64,000 nt of DNA from Apricaphanius iberus (GCA_028564705.1 JAPXFQ010000256.1:1612001-1676000); one strand, 5' to 3'. Positions 49,385 through 61,840 are shown, numbered from the stretch's first letter. Notes: generated by a model from the letters alone, not told the origin. Translations and numbers: made by a program.

Positions 49385-51088
49385 CTGTGAAACAAGACGG
49401 CAGAATTAGAGAACGAACAGACTAATGATTATTTTTGCCATGGTGCTCCATTTAACTGTGCCAAAGCTTTTCTCTCGCAAAATATTTGAGTCCTGCTTTG
49501 TAGCTCATGACAGACTCTCTAACATAAACTCCTGCTGCGTGTGCAAATGTACAAATTACAATGCGGTGATTGACGTGCACCATACTGTTGTAATGTATTC
49601 CAATAATTGCATCAAACTAAACATTGCATTCCTAAGTACTCTTATCAAACATCCCCTGTACTGCTACAACGCCGTCAAACCAGCCTCCTGGGTTGTAGAC
49701 CTCTTGACAGCTCAGTTACATACAGCAGGGTGACAAATGTTTTTCAAAAAAATGTGTGATTCTTAAATATCCATGCACTGTTTCATACCTTGTAAAGGCT
49801 TTGCAAAAGTCTCAAATATCCCCTAGTGGGATTTTTTTGAATTTCTAAATTGATTTGATCCAGGTTTTCCTCTGAGTTTTCGCTATCCGTTTATAAGTGA
49901 CTCATCTGTGGCAAAACACCTGCCAGCAGTCTTCTGCTCTTCAGTTGTAAATATGGCAGTCCAGCTTGTTTTCGCTGAGGGTTTTTTTTTTTTTAACCTC
50001 CTATCTTCCAGTTCAGGTGCTAAGAGATTTGATCCAATTTTGGAATCAACCTGGCCAAACCTCTTCAAAAAGAAGAGGAGTAAAATATGCTGTTCATAAG
50101 GTTTCCATCAGTAACATCTCTTTGGAAATTAAACTATGGTAGCTTCAGGGTTAATTGTATGGCATTTTTCTTTTCTTGAATAAATTCATTGCCAAAAGGC
50201 TGGTCGCATTTTATTAGTCTTATCCTGTTCCCAACTGGCTCTCTGCAACGACCAATACTCACAGAGAAAAATCCCTCACAATGAGGATGTAACGAGGGCC
50301 AAGGGGTCAAAATATCCACTAAAAACATGTTTGTATTCGGCCAGTAGCTTTAGCCGTATTGTGTTTCACTATTTTATGTTTGCTCATAGTGTGTGTAAAC
50401 TGTCTAAATCCTAAACATATCACAAAATGTCCATGTATTGCATAGATTAAAAGTAACAAATTACCATCAGAGAAGAGGATGAAGGCTCTCTACATCAGCT
50501 GAAAATATTGGAATTAAAATGTATTCGAGACAATCATATCTCCTTCATGTTAATTAGCAACCATTTAAATAATCAAGATAAGATTTTCCAATTTTCCACC
50601 ATCAAATTGTAATGTGTTGTTAATTAATGGCCGAGGACATACAAAATGAAGAAAACACATCCGAATCAGTCTTGTATTGAATGTGATGATATTGCAACCT
50701 TGAGTCAGCAACTTTATCATAGTCACAGCTCCTCATCTTCACTATTATAGGTAGAGAGTCATCACCTCAGTGATAAAAATACATACTTTTTCCAATTTAG
50801 TCATGTTGCAGCCACAGATATCATTGTATTTTGTGCATCATAAAGTAGCTCATACTGAAGTGAAATGAAAAATGTTTTCTAAAAATCTCTTACAAATAAT
50901 AACTTGAAAGTGTGGTATGCTTTGCATTTAGCCTCCTTTACTATGATACCCTTAACCACAAACCAGTGTACCTATTGTTTTCAGTAGGTTCCTAGTTATT
51001 AGCATCCAACCGTGTGTAATTAATCTTAGTATAAATTGTTCTCTAAATGCCTCTGAGGTTTGTTAGAGAACATCATTGAAGAAGCCTG

Positions 51089-51255
51089 TGAATATTCTCA
51101 TTCATCCAGGTCATGGTTATCTCAAGGAAATTTCAATCAAACGCAACTGGACTTGGTAATTTGTCTTGGAAGACGTTTCACCTCTTATCCAAGAGGCTTC
51201 ATCAGTTCATGCTCGCAGCTGACCAGGCTGGGACTGGTCCAACTAACTTGAAGAA
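51089..51255 (+). repeat. Foreign repeat inside the Tc1 remnant (possible Penelope-like/SINE fragment)
   Basis: TGGAAGACGTTTCACCTCTTATCCAAGAGGCTTCATCAGTTC-type text, which I recognise as a very common teleost dispersed repeat, sometimes found with Penelope-like elements. The class is not certain from this fragment alone. It breaks Tc1 sequence cleanly on both sides. Confidence 0.5.
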
Positions 51256-51589
51256 ACAGCCTCATAAAGACCAAGGCATATATCCCAGACAGGTCAGAGA
51301 ATGTTATACAGGAGTTGCAAAGCAGGGTAAGGTTATAAAACAATATGGCAAACTTTGAACAAAATGGAGTATGGCACAACTGCAATTCTCCTCAAATTTG
51401 GCTAGCTAATTAAGCTGACAAGACAATCAAGAAGAGCATTTATAAGAGAATAACCAGGAGGCCCATGATAACTCTGGAGGAGCTGCAGAGATCCCCAGCT
51501 CAGCAAGGCAATAAACAATTAGATGTGCACTCCGCTAATCTGATATTCAATGAGTAGTGAAAGGAAGGAGGTAAAAAAAAAATCCATAA

Positions 51590-52386
51590 TAGGGCTGGAC
51601 GATATAGAAAAAGAATAGTCATATTGATTGATATCTATAATTATCAATAAATATCACACAATGTAAAATATATATTTTAAGTGCCTCCCCGTTCATTTTG
51701 TTATTCTTCAATGAACTAATTTCAACTAAGAATTAAATTTAAAAAAAATTCAAACACTTTTTTATCATAACTAAGTTTGTAAGACACAAAAACAAACCAA
51801 GAGACCTGAGAAACATCAGTAAGTATAAAGAAAAGTAATGTTATGAACCATTGTATTATATATATGTTTTAATTATGTTAGTGATTTAATTTAAAGGCTT
51901 ATCTTGATGTTTTTAATCATTTAAACATTTAATGACACTTTACAATATTAATGGCGGAAACCTTTGGTTTAGCTTGTCAATAAAGTTTATTCAATTTCCG
52001 TTCAACTCTTCAGCTGTATGCTAAAGCTAATTGGATACTCACCAGAGTGAAGAGAGCTGAAGCCAGCAGGTCTATCCAACAGTGTTTTTTAAAAGCGATT
52101 TTTGCTTCTGAGTTACGGTTCACTTAGGGACTATCAAAAAATTCTGTTTCAGCTAAAATCGTTTAAACCTAAAGAGCAATGGCTGACTGAGCTGCGTGGA
52201 TCAGCGTTAATGATTTGTTTGGAGTAGGTAACTGTTGTATTAAGCTACCTGATAACTTATAGGCTATAATGAAAAAATGAGGGGAAACTTTTTTTTCTAT
52301 CAAACTTTTTTATCGACCCCTTTTTTTCTATCGCACCACAGTCTATCGATTGATATATATTGCTATCGAATTATCGGCCAGCCCTA
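51590..52386. mobile_element. hAT-like non-autonomous element with perfect 8-bp duplication
   Basis: 797 bp with ends TAGGGCTGGACGATATAG and (reverse complement) TAGGGCTGGCCGATAATT, flanked by identical ATCCATAA at 51582-51589 and 52387-52394. No transposase frame. It is inserted in a Tc1-like remnant. Confidence 0.85.
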
Positions 52387-52740
52387 ATCCATAAGAACTT
52401 CCACTTGTAGTTTTATACGATCTATATAGGATACACAGCAAATATGTGGGCAAAAATGTTCCACTCAGATGAGAATTAAAAAAGCAAATCAACTTTTTGG
52501 AAAATAGGAAAAGAAACTATGTATGACAGAAAACAACAAATAAACAAATACAACCAAAAATCCACCCTCACATTGAAATGTGGCAGTGACATCATCATGC
52601 TATGACCTTTCTTGAGCAAGGACAGGTAATCTGATCAGAGTTTATCTAAGCTGGACTGACGAAAACAGAATAATTCTGAAGAAAAACTGACATAGGCTGC
52701 TAAAGACTTGAAGCTGTGGAGAAAGTTCAAAACATAGTGA

Positions 52741-52830
52741 CAGTAAATGGACTGAATTTATATAGCGATTTTCTAGTCATCCTGACCACTCAAAGCGCTT
52801 TAAACTTCTTTCACCAAATGCATTTCTTCC
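52741..52830. repeat. LINE/SINE tail fragment
   Basis: TAAATGGACTGAATTTATAT then GACCACTCAAAGCGCTTTAA, a worn copy of a widespread teleost repeat. Short, with no termini. Confidence 0.35.
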
Positions 52831-52918
52831 AAGCTGATAGAGGTTGAACTATTCAACAAAAATGGGGCTCTGTTACAGAAAATCTGCAGCAACAATTGTT
52901 ATACTCTTGAATCCAGGA

Positions 52919-52947
52919 GTGTGTGTGTGTGTGTGGGGGGGGGGGGG
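52919..52947. repeat. (GT)n followed by a G-run
   Basis: Eight GT units then a run of about 13 G, near the right end of the Tc1 remnant area. Confidence 0.85.
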
Positions 52948-53414
52948 TACATTTTATTGATTTGTAGAAAAGAAAAAGGAGGGTAATCCTACATTTTCTT
53001 CCACTTCACTCTTCCACTCTGTGGGTGGCTTGAAGTGGAGAAAAGGAAGTGCCGGTACTCTCTTTCATCGAGTTCAGAACATAAAATGTAGAGATTCTTG
53101 AATGTAAATATAGATAAGTAAAAAGAGGTCCCCCTCTTGCTATGCATCATAGTGTGAATAGAAAGGGAGGAAGCTCAGGTCAAATCTCTGATATAATCAA
53201 ATTGAGTCATACTGTATGTTGACTATGTACATTCAATTATTTCAAATGAGGGCATACAATTACAACATTTTCTTTGTTTTCTTAATAGCAATGAGGCAAA
53301 TAACAACAGCGTAACAAAAAATTTTACCTTTTCTTGAAGTAGAAAAACAAAGTGCTGCTGGACTTGTGTGTAATACAATAAAATATCCAGGAGATTAAGA
53401 CAATGGTAAATATA

Positions 53415-56400
53415 CATCAATCAATCAATCAATCAAACTTTATTTATAAAGCTCTTTTCAAACAAACAAAGTTACTCAAGTGCTTTACAGATTTAAAATA
53501 ACCCCACAACCCTTCCTTCAAAAATAAATTATCAATGCAAATACAACCCCCTCTCAACCCAACCCATCAGCCATACTCACGCACACACACACTTAGAAGC
53601 TACAAAAAGCGGGCTGAAAACAGATGAGCCAGGAAATGCCATCATGGGAGCCATCTGCATCAGCAGCAGCAGATCAACAGCAGCAGCCAAGGCTCCGACC
53701 CAGGGCGCCCAGAGGAGGGAGGGCTGGTACCCCCACCTCCACCCAAGCGCTACCTGGGGGGCACCCAGGCAGCCACAGCCGACCACCGCCCCCGATGCAG
53801 GGGGCCCCCCAGAGAGGAAACACTGGCAAGAAAGATTAAAATACGTTAAAATATAAAGTTTATAAAATATAAAGTATATAAAGTATAAAACAATAAGTGT
53901 AAAACAAATAATAAAAATGCAAAGCAGATTAATAAATAAACAGTTAAAAGCTAAACTAAAAATTAAATCAGGTAAAACATGCTGAGCGGTTAAAAATGTA
54001 TTAATAAATAATAATTAGTTAAAGGCTAAGCTAAAAAGGTGAGTCTTGAGCCTGCTCTTAAAGACCTGAACGTTCTCTGCGGCCCTGAGATCCTCTGGCA
54101 GCCTGTTCCAGAGGTGAGGGCCATAATAATGGAAAGACGCCTCAACATGAGTCTGTGTCCTGACTTTGGGGATGACAAGAAGACGGCTGCCAGAGGTGCG
54201 CAGAGACCGCGAGGGTTCATTCGCTAAAAGCATATCTGAGAGATAAGAAGGCCCAAGACCATTAAGACACTTAAAAACCACTAAAAGAACCTTAAAATTG
54301 ATCCTAAAACATACGGGGAGCCAATGCAGTGATTCTAAGACCGGTGTAATGTGCTCCCGCCTCCTAGTCTTCATCAGGACACGAGCTGCTGAATTCTGTA
54401 AAAGCTGTAAACTTGAGGTAGTCTTTTTGGGAAGACCAGAAAGCAGGGCATTACAATAATCAATTCTACTGGTGATAAAAGCATGCATTTACGTCACCGT
54501 ATTGGCCCGAGAGAAAATGGGACGGACTCTGGCAATGTTCTTTAGGTGATAAAAACCTATTTTGGTGATGTTTTTAATGTGAGGGATAAAAGTCAGCTCA
54601 GAGTCAAAAATCACACCCAGGTTCTTCACTTGTAAAGAAGAATTAAAAGACAATGATTGTAGTTTTGGTAAAAGTTTCTCTCTCTGAGCCTCAGGACCGA
54701 TAACTAAAACCTCAGTTTTGTCCTGGTTGAGCTGCAGAAAGTTTTCTGCCATCCAGGATTTAATGTCTAAAATGCAGTTAAAAAGTGCATCCATTGGCCG
54801 TGTGTCATCAGGAGACATGGAGATGTACAACTGTGTATCATCAGCATAACTGTGAAAACTAACTCCATGTCTCCTGATAATACTGCCAAGAGGGAGCATA
54901 TACAGATTAAAAAGCACTGGGCCTAAAACTGAACCCTGGGGCACACCACAAGTGATCTTATGGACCTTAGAGGAACAGGTATCCAGACTTACCATAAAAG
55001 TCCTGTCTGTGAGTTAGGATGTGAACCATTTGTGAACAGCACCAGAGAGGCCGATCTGTTTTAAACGAGTTAAAAGAATAGTATGGTCTACTGTATCAAA
55101 GGCAGCGCTTAGAACCAACACTGTCACCTTTTTAGCATCATAGTTTAAACTAAAATCATTTCAAATATTTAAAAGCGGCGTCTCTGTGCTGTGGTTCATC
55201 CTAAAACCAGACTGAAATTTCACCAGGACATTATGAGCGTTAATAAAATCATTAAGTTGAATAAAAACAAGTTTTTCTAAAACTTTGCTTAAAAATGGTA
55301 AGTTAGATACCGGTCGGTAGTTGTTTAAATCATTAACATCTGAATTGCTCTTCTTCAGCAGGGGCCTCACTACCGCCGCTTTAAAGGCAGCAGGAAAAAC
55401 CCCCGTCGGAAGAGAGCAATTCATAAAGTTTAAAATCTCATCTTTAAAAGAACCATAAAATTGCTTAAAAAACCTAGTGGGAATCGGGTCCAAAGCGCTT
55501 GTGGTGGGCCTCACTGAGGAGAAAACTTTATCAAGGGTCCCAGCTTCTACCAGGACAAAACTGTCCAATGTTTCCTCTGGTGAAGGCAGACACTCAGATT
55601 TGTCTAAAACCATGTTGGTTTGAGAGAATAAAATATTACATCTGATGGTGTCTACCTTCCCTCTGAAGTGGTCTGCAAACTCCTCACAGAGAGTGTTTGA
55701 GGGGGTTTTCTGAAAAGTATTAGAATTATGATGTAGAATGTTGTCAATGGTGGAAAACAGAATTTTGGGATTATTTTTATGTTCTGAGATGATTCTGGAA
55801 AAGTATGTATTTCTGGAATTTCTTAAAGCGTTATTATATAATCTGAGATGTTCTATGTATATTTGATGATTTATTGTGATTTTATTTTTATTTTTCCTCC
55901 ATTTACTTTCTGCCAACCTGTAGCTCCTCTTTAATTTTCGAATAGCTGCATTTCTCCATGGTACTGTACGTTTTGAATGACTGTTTACAACTTTAATTGG
56001 AGCCAGCATGTCGACAGCAGATTTAAGCCTACTGTTAAAATCATTAGCAATAAAATCACAGGGGGCAGGTAAAGGTACAGGAGGGAACTTTTTAACTTCA
56101 AGAAAACCTGCAGCCACTTCAGGGGTTAGATGACGCTTCCTGACAGTTCTCACGGAGGTCTCTGATCGGATAAAACTGGTGATATTAAAAAACACACAGT
56201 AGTGGTCAGAGACGGCCAAGTCAACAACAGAGGACACACTGGTGGACAGGCCATACGTGATGACCAAGTCTAGAGTGTGTCCTCTGTTGTGAGTCGGCTG
56301 CATGACATGTTGGCTAAAATCCATATAATTTAAATATTTAAAAAATCTGTTGATAAAGGATCTAAAAGGTTATCTAAATGTAGATTAAAATCACCAGCTA

Positions 56401-57180
56401 AAATATCCTCTCATAAGAGTTGTGTAAAATTGATAAAAACTCTGTTCTGGAATAAAAAGTGCATTCCTTTTCGGAGGCCTATAAACTGTGACACATAAAA
56501 TCTGAGGAGTGCTAAAAACAGAGGCAGTTTATTCAAATGTGGTAAAATTATTAAATAAAACAGGTTTGGCGGAAAGAGTTGATGAACTAATAAAAGCAGT
56601 TCCGCCTCCCCTCTGGCTACTCCTCGTAGAATAAGAAAAGTTATAATTAGGTGGAGAGGCCTCTGTAAGAACAGCAGGGGCATCTGCACTCAGCCATGTC
56701 TCTGTTAAAAATAAACAATGAAGATTATTGTCTAAAATCAAATCATTTATTATAAACGTTTTATTCAGCAGAGAGCGAACATTTAAAAGAGCCATATTAA
56801 TAGTGGTTGGTGATGGAGTGACTATGATTTACTCTAGGTGGGATTTTTAGTAACTGTTTAAGATTATTTGGGTTGCATTTTCTTAGTTTATGATTATTTC
56901 TTCGCTCTCTGCTGACAATAACAGGTATGAATGAAGTAGGGTAAGGTCCAAGTCTGATGTGTGAGTTACTGTTAAAATCAGGATTGAGTTCATAGGAACA
57001 AGGACCAGCTGCACATCAGGATGTTGTGGATGGGGCAGAGAGGACAGGAGCAGATGGAGCCGGTGCAGGCGACAGGGGTGGGCGAGGGTATGCCAGGCTT
57101 AATGCCATGTGGGTACCTTGTCTGTTAAGATGTAGTCCATCTGCCCCAAATAATTGACTCCTAATAAAATAAATAGAATA
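53415..57180 (-). mobile_element. L2-clade LINE, near full length
   Basis: Runs on the minus strand from about 57180 to an (ATTG)n tail at 53415-53436, which follows the GCTTTATAAATAAAGTTTG-type 3' end typical of teleost L2 elements. It contains an AP-endonuclease domain, a reverse transcriptase domain and a conserved C-terminal block. A GC-rich stretch (53640-53820) lies in the 3' UTR. The 5' boundary is approximate. Confidence 0.8.
54015..56795 (-). pseudogene. L2 LINE ORF2 (endonuclease plus reverse transcriptase), inactivated by stops
   Basis: From ATG 56795: MALLNVRSLLNKT and LTETWL (endonuclease start), then STPQILCVTVYRPPK (endonuclease) near 56480, a short disturbed patch at about 56330-56410, then MDFSQHVMQPTHNRGHTLDL. 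Reverse transcriptase follows: NNYRPVSNLPFLSKVLEKL, FQSGFRMNHSTETPLLN, GVPQGSVLGPVLFNLY and the catalytic YADDTQLY at about 54840. The conserved tail is [19 protein letters not shown] ... LESLHWLPV ... YLSDML ... WNRLPEDLR. Pieces separated by stops (56529, 55161, about 55015, 54489) all share one reading frame, so nonsense mutations rather than frameshifts did most of the damage. Catalytic residues are intact, suggesting fairly recent inactivation. Confidence 0.85.
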
Positions 57181-57189
57181 TAGAATAAA

Positions 57190-59000
57190 AATAATATAGA
57201 AAAAAAAACACTAGGCTGTCGAGCCATCAAACATTTTAATCTAATTATTTACAGAGTAGCTGTGAATTAATCACAATAAACTAAATACCATTTGTGGTGT
57301 AAATAAAAAAAAATCAGAAGTTATTGCTCTTTTTTAAAATGAAATACAGGAGAGATGGATGGGACTTACGTTTTGAATTCCACTATCACATTTAAAAGTG
57401 GCCCTTTTAACCTGTTTATCTTTTAACCTGTTGTAAAGGCACACAGGTTAACCTTTTCTGAATGTAAAGAAGTGGTGGAACTCTAAAGGGCTATTTTTAG
57501 TCATTGTGGTACTCCCGACAGCTGTGTACCGGCCCACTTAAAGCACTGACTCAAGGTTGACGGAGCCTATCACATAAGAGACGATGAAAATTAAAGTTCC
57601 CAAGTAGTGGAAAAAAGTTGAAGGGTTCTGAATGCAATACAAATGTACTTTCATGTCACTGTCATGTCATCACCTGTATCAGGTGTTGGTTCTATGAAAC
57701 ACTAGCAAACACTTGACTATTACTGTCCTTTGGAGTAATGATACGTCACCTCATCAGGACAATGAGGTGTATTTAGTATTTTGAGAAAATCTGTTTGCTT
57801 TTGTATTCACTAACAAAACTGTAGACACATAAGCAAGCTTTGGAACAATGTTTTTGATTATTAGTTAGTCATTTTTTTCATGCATGAAAACATACGCAAC
57901 AAAAAAATCTGCATGACTAAACAAGGGAAGCATCAGACATAATAATGGTGATTAGTGCTACAACTATTATTAATCTACTGTAGCTTGGGTTGTGTTCTGA
58001 AGGGTTAATAGCACAAAGAAAATCTTTTTCTCGTTGGACCTTCACCTTCATTAAATTTGCCATTGTTAAATAGCTGAAACTGTCTTTTATCAAGACATGC
58101 ATCAGGATAATTGAACTGCCTCTTTGACCTCCTCAAAAGCTTCAGACAGGCTTTTGATGGACTAAAATAACTACAGTTAGGAGTTTCATTTTTTCAAAAG
58201 AACAATTAGTTTAACTCTCCTATGACTTCTCCCTACAGAACCAGGAAGCGTGAATTGGTTGTTACACAGTCTGGGTTTGAAGTCCAATGGGGACTAAACT
58301 TTGGCTTTCAGGAGGGGACTGAAATCAAGCACTCATTTGTAAAACAATTTAATGAGGTTCTCAAGAAAAACCGTGTTAGAGCAGCTTTGCAATACATTTA
58401 TAGAAGAGCTTTTAGCTCCCTGTCAACAACCTGCAATGTCAAGCTAAAATGGATCAGTAAAAAGGCGAAAGAAACCCAACACTGCTTCTAAAAACAATGT
58501 CTGTAATTTGACAGCATCTGAATATTTACAGTGTAAAATAAGGCACATGTATTGGCAGCACTGTTAAATTTGTAAAAAAAAGCCTGTTAATACACCACCT
58601 TTATGGAACTTAGGGCCTTATTTATCAAACGTTTGTGCCTAAAATGGGTGCAAACTGCGCAGCAATGCAAAAACATCAAGCAGGTTATTTACTAACCTGC
58701 CATTGAGAGCATCTGTTAATCTCAAAGCAAGATGTGCACAATACATTAAGCGCTTATGCCCTTGATGAATATGCAATGTGCGTGTTTCTGTCAGAAGGCG
58801 CAAAATAAGTAGGCGTTCAACCCGGAATATAATTTATCAAACATGAAAGTCTTTATGCCACCTGTTTTAACTTTGCACCATCACGATTCAGCATAAGTTT
58901 ATTACTGACTAGCGAAAACTATCATTCACACACATTCTAACCTAATAGTAATTAATGCTCTAATGGCCACAAACCTCACAGTTATGTCTATAATACCCTT
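57190..59000. other. No gene recognised
   Basis: An 89-codon frame at 58222-58491 follows an acceptor-like CTTCTCCCTACAG but has no recognisable domain or donor. 58610-58900 (GGGCCTTATTTATCAAACGT, and ATTTATCAAACATG again at 58831) looks repeat-like, perhaps a Harbinger-type MITE, without a matching end. Confidence 0.5.
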
Positions 59001-59075
59001 TTTTTCAAAGATGACTTTCTGTCCGATGTTTTAGTCACTTTTAAATGCTGGCAGTGCTTTCACTATAGTGGTAGC

Positions 59076-59990
59076 ATGGGAAAGAATCGACAACCCACAC
59101 AATTGGCTCATGTTTTGCAGCTCATGCAGGATGGTACATCAATGCGAGCTGTGGCAAGAAGGTTTACTGTGTCTGTCAGCTCAGTGTCCAGGTCATTGAG
59201 GTGCTACCAGGAGACAAGCCAGTACATCAGGGGATGTGGAGGAGGCTGTAGGAGTGCAACAACCCAGCAGCAAAACCGCTACCTCCAACTTTGTGCAAGG
59301 AGGAACAGAAAGAACACTATCAGAGCCCTGCAAAATGACCTCCAGCAGACCACAAATATGCATGTGTTTGCTCAAATGGTCAGAAACAGACTCCATGAGG
59401 GTGGGGGATGTACTTACAGCCCAACACCATAACGGATGTTTGGCATTTGCCACCGGTGCCCGGTGCTCTTCACAGATAAAAGCAGGCTCACACTGAACTG
59501 AGTATGGAGAAACTGTGGGAAAGTTCTGCTGCCTGCAACATCCTCCAGCATGACCGGTTTGGTAGTGGGTCAATAACAGTGTGGGGTGGCATATCTTTGG
59601 GGGACCGCACAGCCCTCCATATGCTTGCCAGAGGTAGCCTAACTTCCTTTAGGTATCGAGATGACATCCTCAAACCCCTGTGAGACCAAATGCTCATGTG
59701 GTTGGCCCTGGGTTCATCTTAATGCAGGACAGGACAATGTTAGGCCCCATGTGGTTGGAGTGTGTCAGCAGTTTCTGCAAGAAGAAGGCATTGATGCTAT
59801 GGACTGGCCCAACCATTCCACCGAACTGAATCCAAATAATCACATCTGGGGCATCATGTATCACTCCATCCACCAATGCCACGTTGCACCCCAGACTTTC
59901 TAGGAGTTGGCGGATGCTTTGGCGCAGGTCTTCCATCCATCATCTCATCACGAGAAAGCCCAGGCTATGAAGGCTATACATACTACTAAG
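59076..59990 (+). pseudogene. Tc1-like transposase pseudogene
   Basis: From ATG 59076 the first 110 codons give a paired helix-turn-helix N-terminus ([19 protein letters not shown] ... RNRLHEGG). After about 59400 the frame is broken by deletions and shifts. Recognisable pieces follow in other frames: VLFTDKSR near 59465, GGISLGDRTALH near 59585, and WPNHSTELNPN near 59805. The last is the degraded form of the [11 protein letters not shown] catalytic block, with Glu replaced. It cannot make an active protein. Confidence 0.8.
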
Positions 59991-60000
59991 CCTCATTTTA

Positions 60001-60024
60001 CAGTTTTTTCTGAATGCTTAAGCG
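60001..60024 (+). repeat. Left terminal inverted repeat of the IS630-like transposon
   Basis: Starts CAGTTTTTTCTG and ends GCTTAAGC. It pairs with 62175-62199 with one length difference in the T-run and one mismatch over about 24 nt. Confidence 0.85.
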
Positions 60025-60371
60025 CCAATCATGATTCTTGTAGCACAATTTCCAAAACTATTAATACATATAGCAAAACCACTCACTGAGTTTGCAAAAC
60101 TAAAAGCACAAACACTGCTTTGCACTCAGTTTGCAAATTTGTAACACACACTTTGCAAAACTGTAGGCACAATTCACTGCACAACACTCTTTTTGCAGAA
60201 CTTTAAACACAACTCACTTCTTACACTCAATTACCAAATTTCCAACACACTCCTAGAAAAATTGTACACATGTATGGCTATCATTAACACTATTTTTCCA
60301 ACTGTCTGGCACACTTTCACATGTGAAAACTGTTTGAGATAATTAGTTCACTTTGCAATCAGCCTAAGCAC

Positions 60372-60379
60372 TATAAATA
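60372..60379 (+). promoter_or_regulatory. TATA box of the transposase gene
   Basis: TATAAATA lies 32 nt before the transposase ATG, so the leader must be very short. It sits inside the transposon, as an autonomous element would need. Confidence 0.5.
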
Positions 60380-60410
60380 AGCCACAGGTAAGCTGTCTGT
60401 GTGGAGTACA

Positions 60411-61768
60411 ATGGAAGGAGTAGTACTAGCGAGAAGAGTAAGAATCAGAGGAGGTCGAGGGAGAGAACGTGGAGGTGAAGAAGTTGGAGGAAAGGGTAAG
60501 AAGAGTAAGAAATAGAATAACTGATGACATCAGAGCTACAATAGTGGACCATGTCATCAACCATGTGATGACCCTGATGGAAGCTGGCCAACGGGTTCAG
60601 CCTAATTTGAGGCGCTACACTGTGGCAAGCATCATTAGGACATTTCGAAATGAGAATCGGTAGGTACTTTGTAGCACTGCCATACTCTAATGAGAAACAC
60701 AACAGTACCAAACATGCAAAAATACTGAAATTGTTACTTTACAGAATTGCCAGACGTCCAGATGTTGGGGGCAGAGGAAGAATGCTCACTCCAGAGCAAG
60801 AGACCCATATAGTGAACATGGTGATTGCCAATAATGCAATAAAACTGCGTGAAATACAGCAGCGCATAATTGATAATGACACCATCTTTCAAAATATACA
60901 CAGTGTAAGCATTTCTGCACTAAGTTGTGTACTTGCGCACCACAGAATAAGAATGAAGCAAATTTACAGAGTTCCTTTCGAGAGAAACACAGAACGTGTA
61001 AAGCAACTGCGATATGACTATGTGCAGATAAGCTATCGTGTCATTGGTTCTGAATTTGGAAGTGCATACTGTAGTGCTGTGCATGGGCATGATGTGTTGC
61101 ATTTGTTTTGTCTTGTCTACAGAATGATGGAACTAGAAGCAGATGCCATGGGACATGAGGTACTTTTTGTAGATGAGGCTGATTTTAACCTCAGTAAAAC
61201 GAGGAGACGTGGCTGGAACATTATTGGACACCGTGCAATCATCGATGTCCCAGGACAACGTGGTGGTAACATTACCATGTGTGCAGCTATAAGCCAAAAT
61301 GGTGTTGTTCACCATCATGCAACCATTGGCCCATACAACACTGCACACATTATTGCATTCCTGGACACCTTACATGACATGCTCACTGCTCAGAGAAGAG
61401 AGCATACCCGATTTGTCATTATATGGGACAATGTTAGTTTCCATAGGGCTGCTTTGGTCCGCAACTGGTTTACAGACCACATATCCTTCCAGGCACTCAA
61501 CCTCCCTCCATACTCTCCATTCTTAAATCCCATCGAGGAGTTCTTCTCTGCCTGGCGCTGGAAAGTGTACGACCGTCATCTTCATCAACAGGTAGCCCTT
61601 TTACAGGCAATGGAGGAGGCATGTGGAGATATTGACCAGGCATCATGTCAGGCCTGGATACAGCATTCAAGGAGATATTTTCCCCGTTGCCTTGGACTGG
61701 AGGATATCACATGCGATGTGGACGAAATTTTGTGGCCGGACCCAGAAAGACGACATGATGTAGGCTGA
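60411..61768 (+). CDS. IS630-like DDE transposase (DDE_3 type), spliced, one early frameshift
   Basis: The ATG at 60411 follows a TATA box. The first frame gives a short basic Arg/Gly-rich stretch (MEGVVLARRVRIRGGRGRER) and then slips at about 60485-60500, where one base must be skipped to join the helix-turn-helix-like part (ITDDIRATIVDHVINHV ... TVASIIRTFRNEN). An 85-nt intron with GTAGGT donor at 60660 and TTTACAG acceptor ending 60744 joins NENR to IARRPDVGGRGRM. The catalytic core is intact: Asp in FVDEADF (61172-61174), Asp in IIWDNVSFH (61427-61429), Glu in NPIEEFF (61535-61537), with 35 residues between the last two. LPPYSPFLNPIEE is the hallmark of this superfamily. Segment 61030-61123 may be a retained second intron (pyrimidine-rich acceptor TTGTCTTGTCTACAG), though it stays open. 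Product is about 390-420 residues and would cut and paste the flanking inverted repeats. Except for the early slip I see no damage. Confidence 0.85.
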
Positions 61769-61840
61769 TTGTCTGTTTTTTCCTTTCTTTTTTTAATTGC
61801 TATTTTGGGTTCTGACTTTGTCTTGGTTTTGATGAGTGTG

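Larger units (their letters stand above)
50790..52740 (+). mobile_element. Tc1-like element remnant with two nested insertions
   Basis: 5' part at 50790-51088 (TTTAGTCATGTTGCAGCCAC ... CTCTGAGGTTTGTTAGAGAA), then a foreign block at about 51089-51255. The Tc1 sequence resumes (AAAGACCAAGGCATATATCC ... GGAGTATGGCACAACTGCAA ... CTCTGGAGGAGCTGCAGAGA) to 51589, is interrupted by the hAT-like element 51590-52386, and resumes (ATGTTCCACTCAGATGAGAA ... GGCAGTGACATCATCATGCT ... CTGCTAAAGACTTGAAGCTG) to about 52740. The catalytic region is heavily decayed. Confidence 0.65.

Noticed and set aside
53577..53856. Pro/Gly-rich frames on both strands
   Set aside because: Part of the GC-rich 3' UTR of the L2 LINE.
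58222..58491. 89-codon frame after an acceptor-like tract
   Set aside because: Only the acceptor is suggestive. No domain, no donor, no partner exon.
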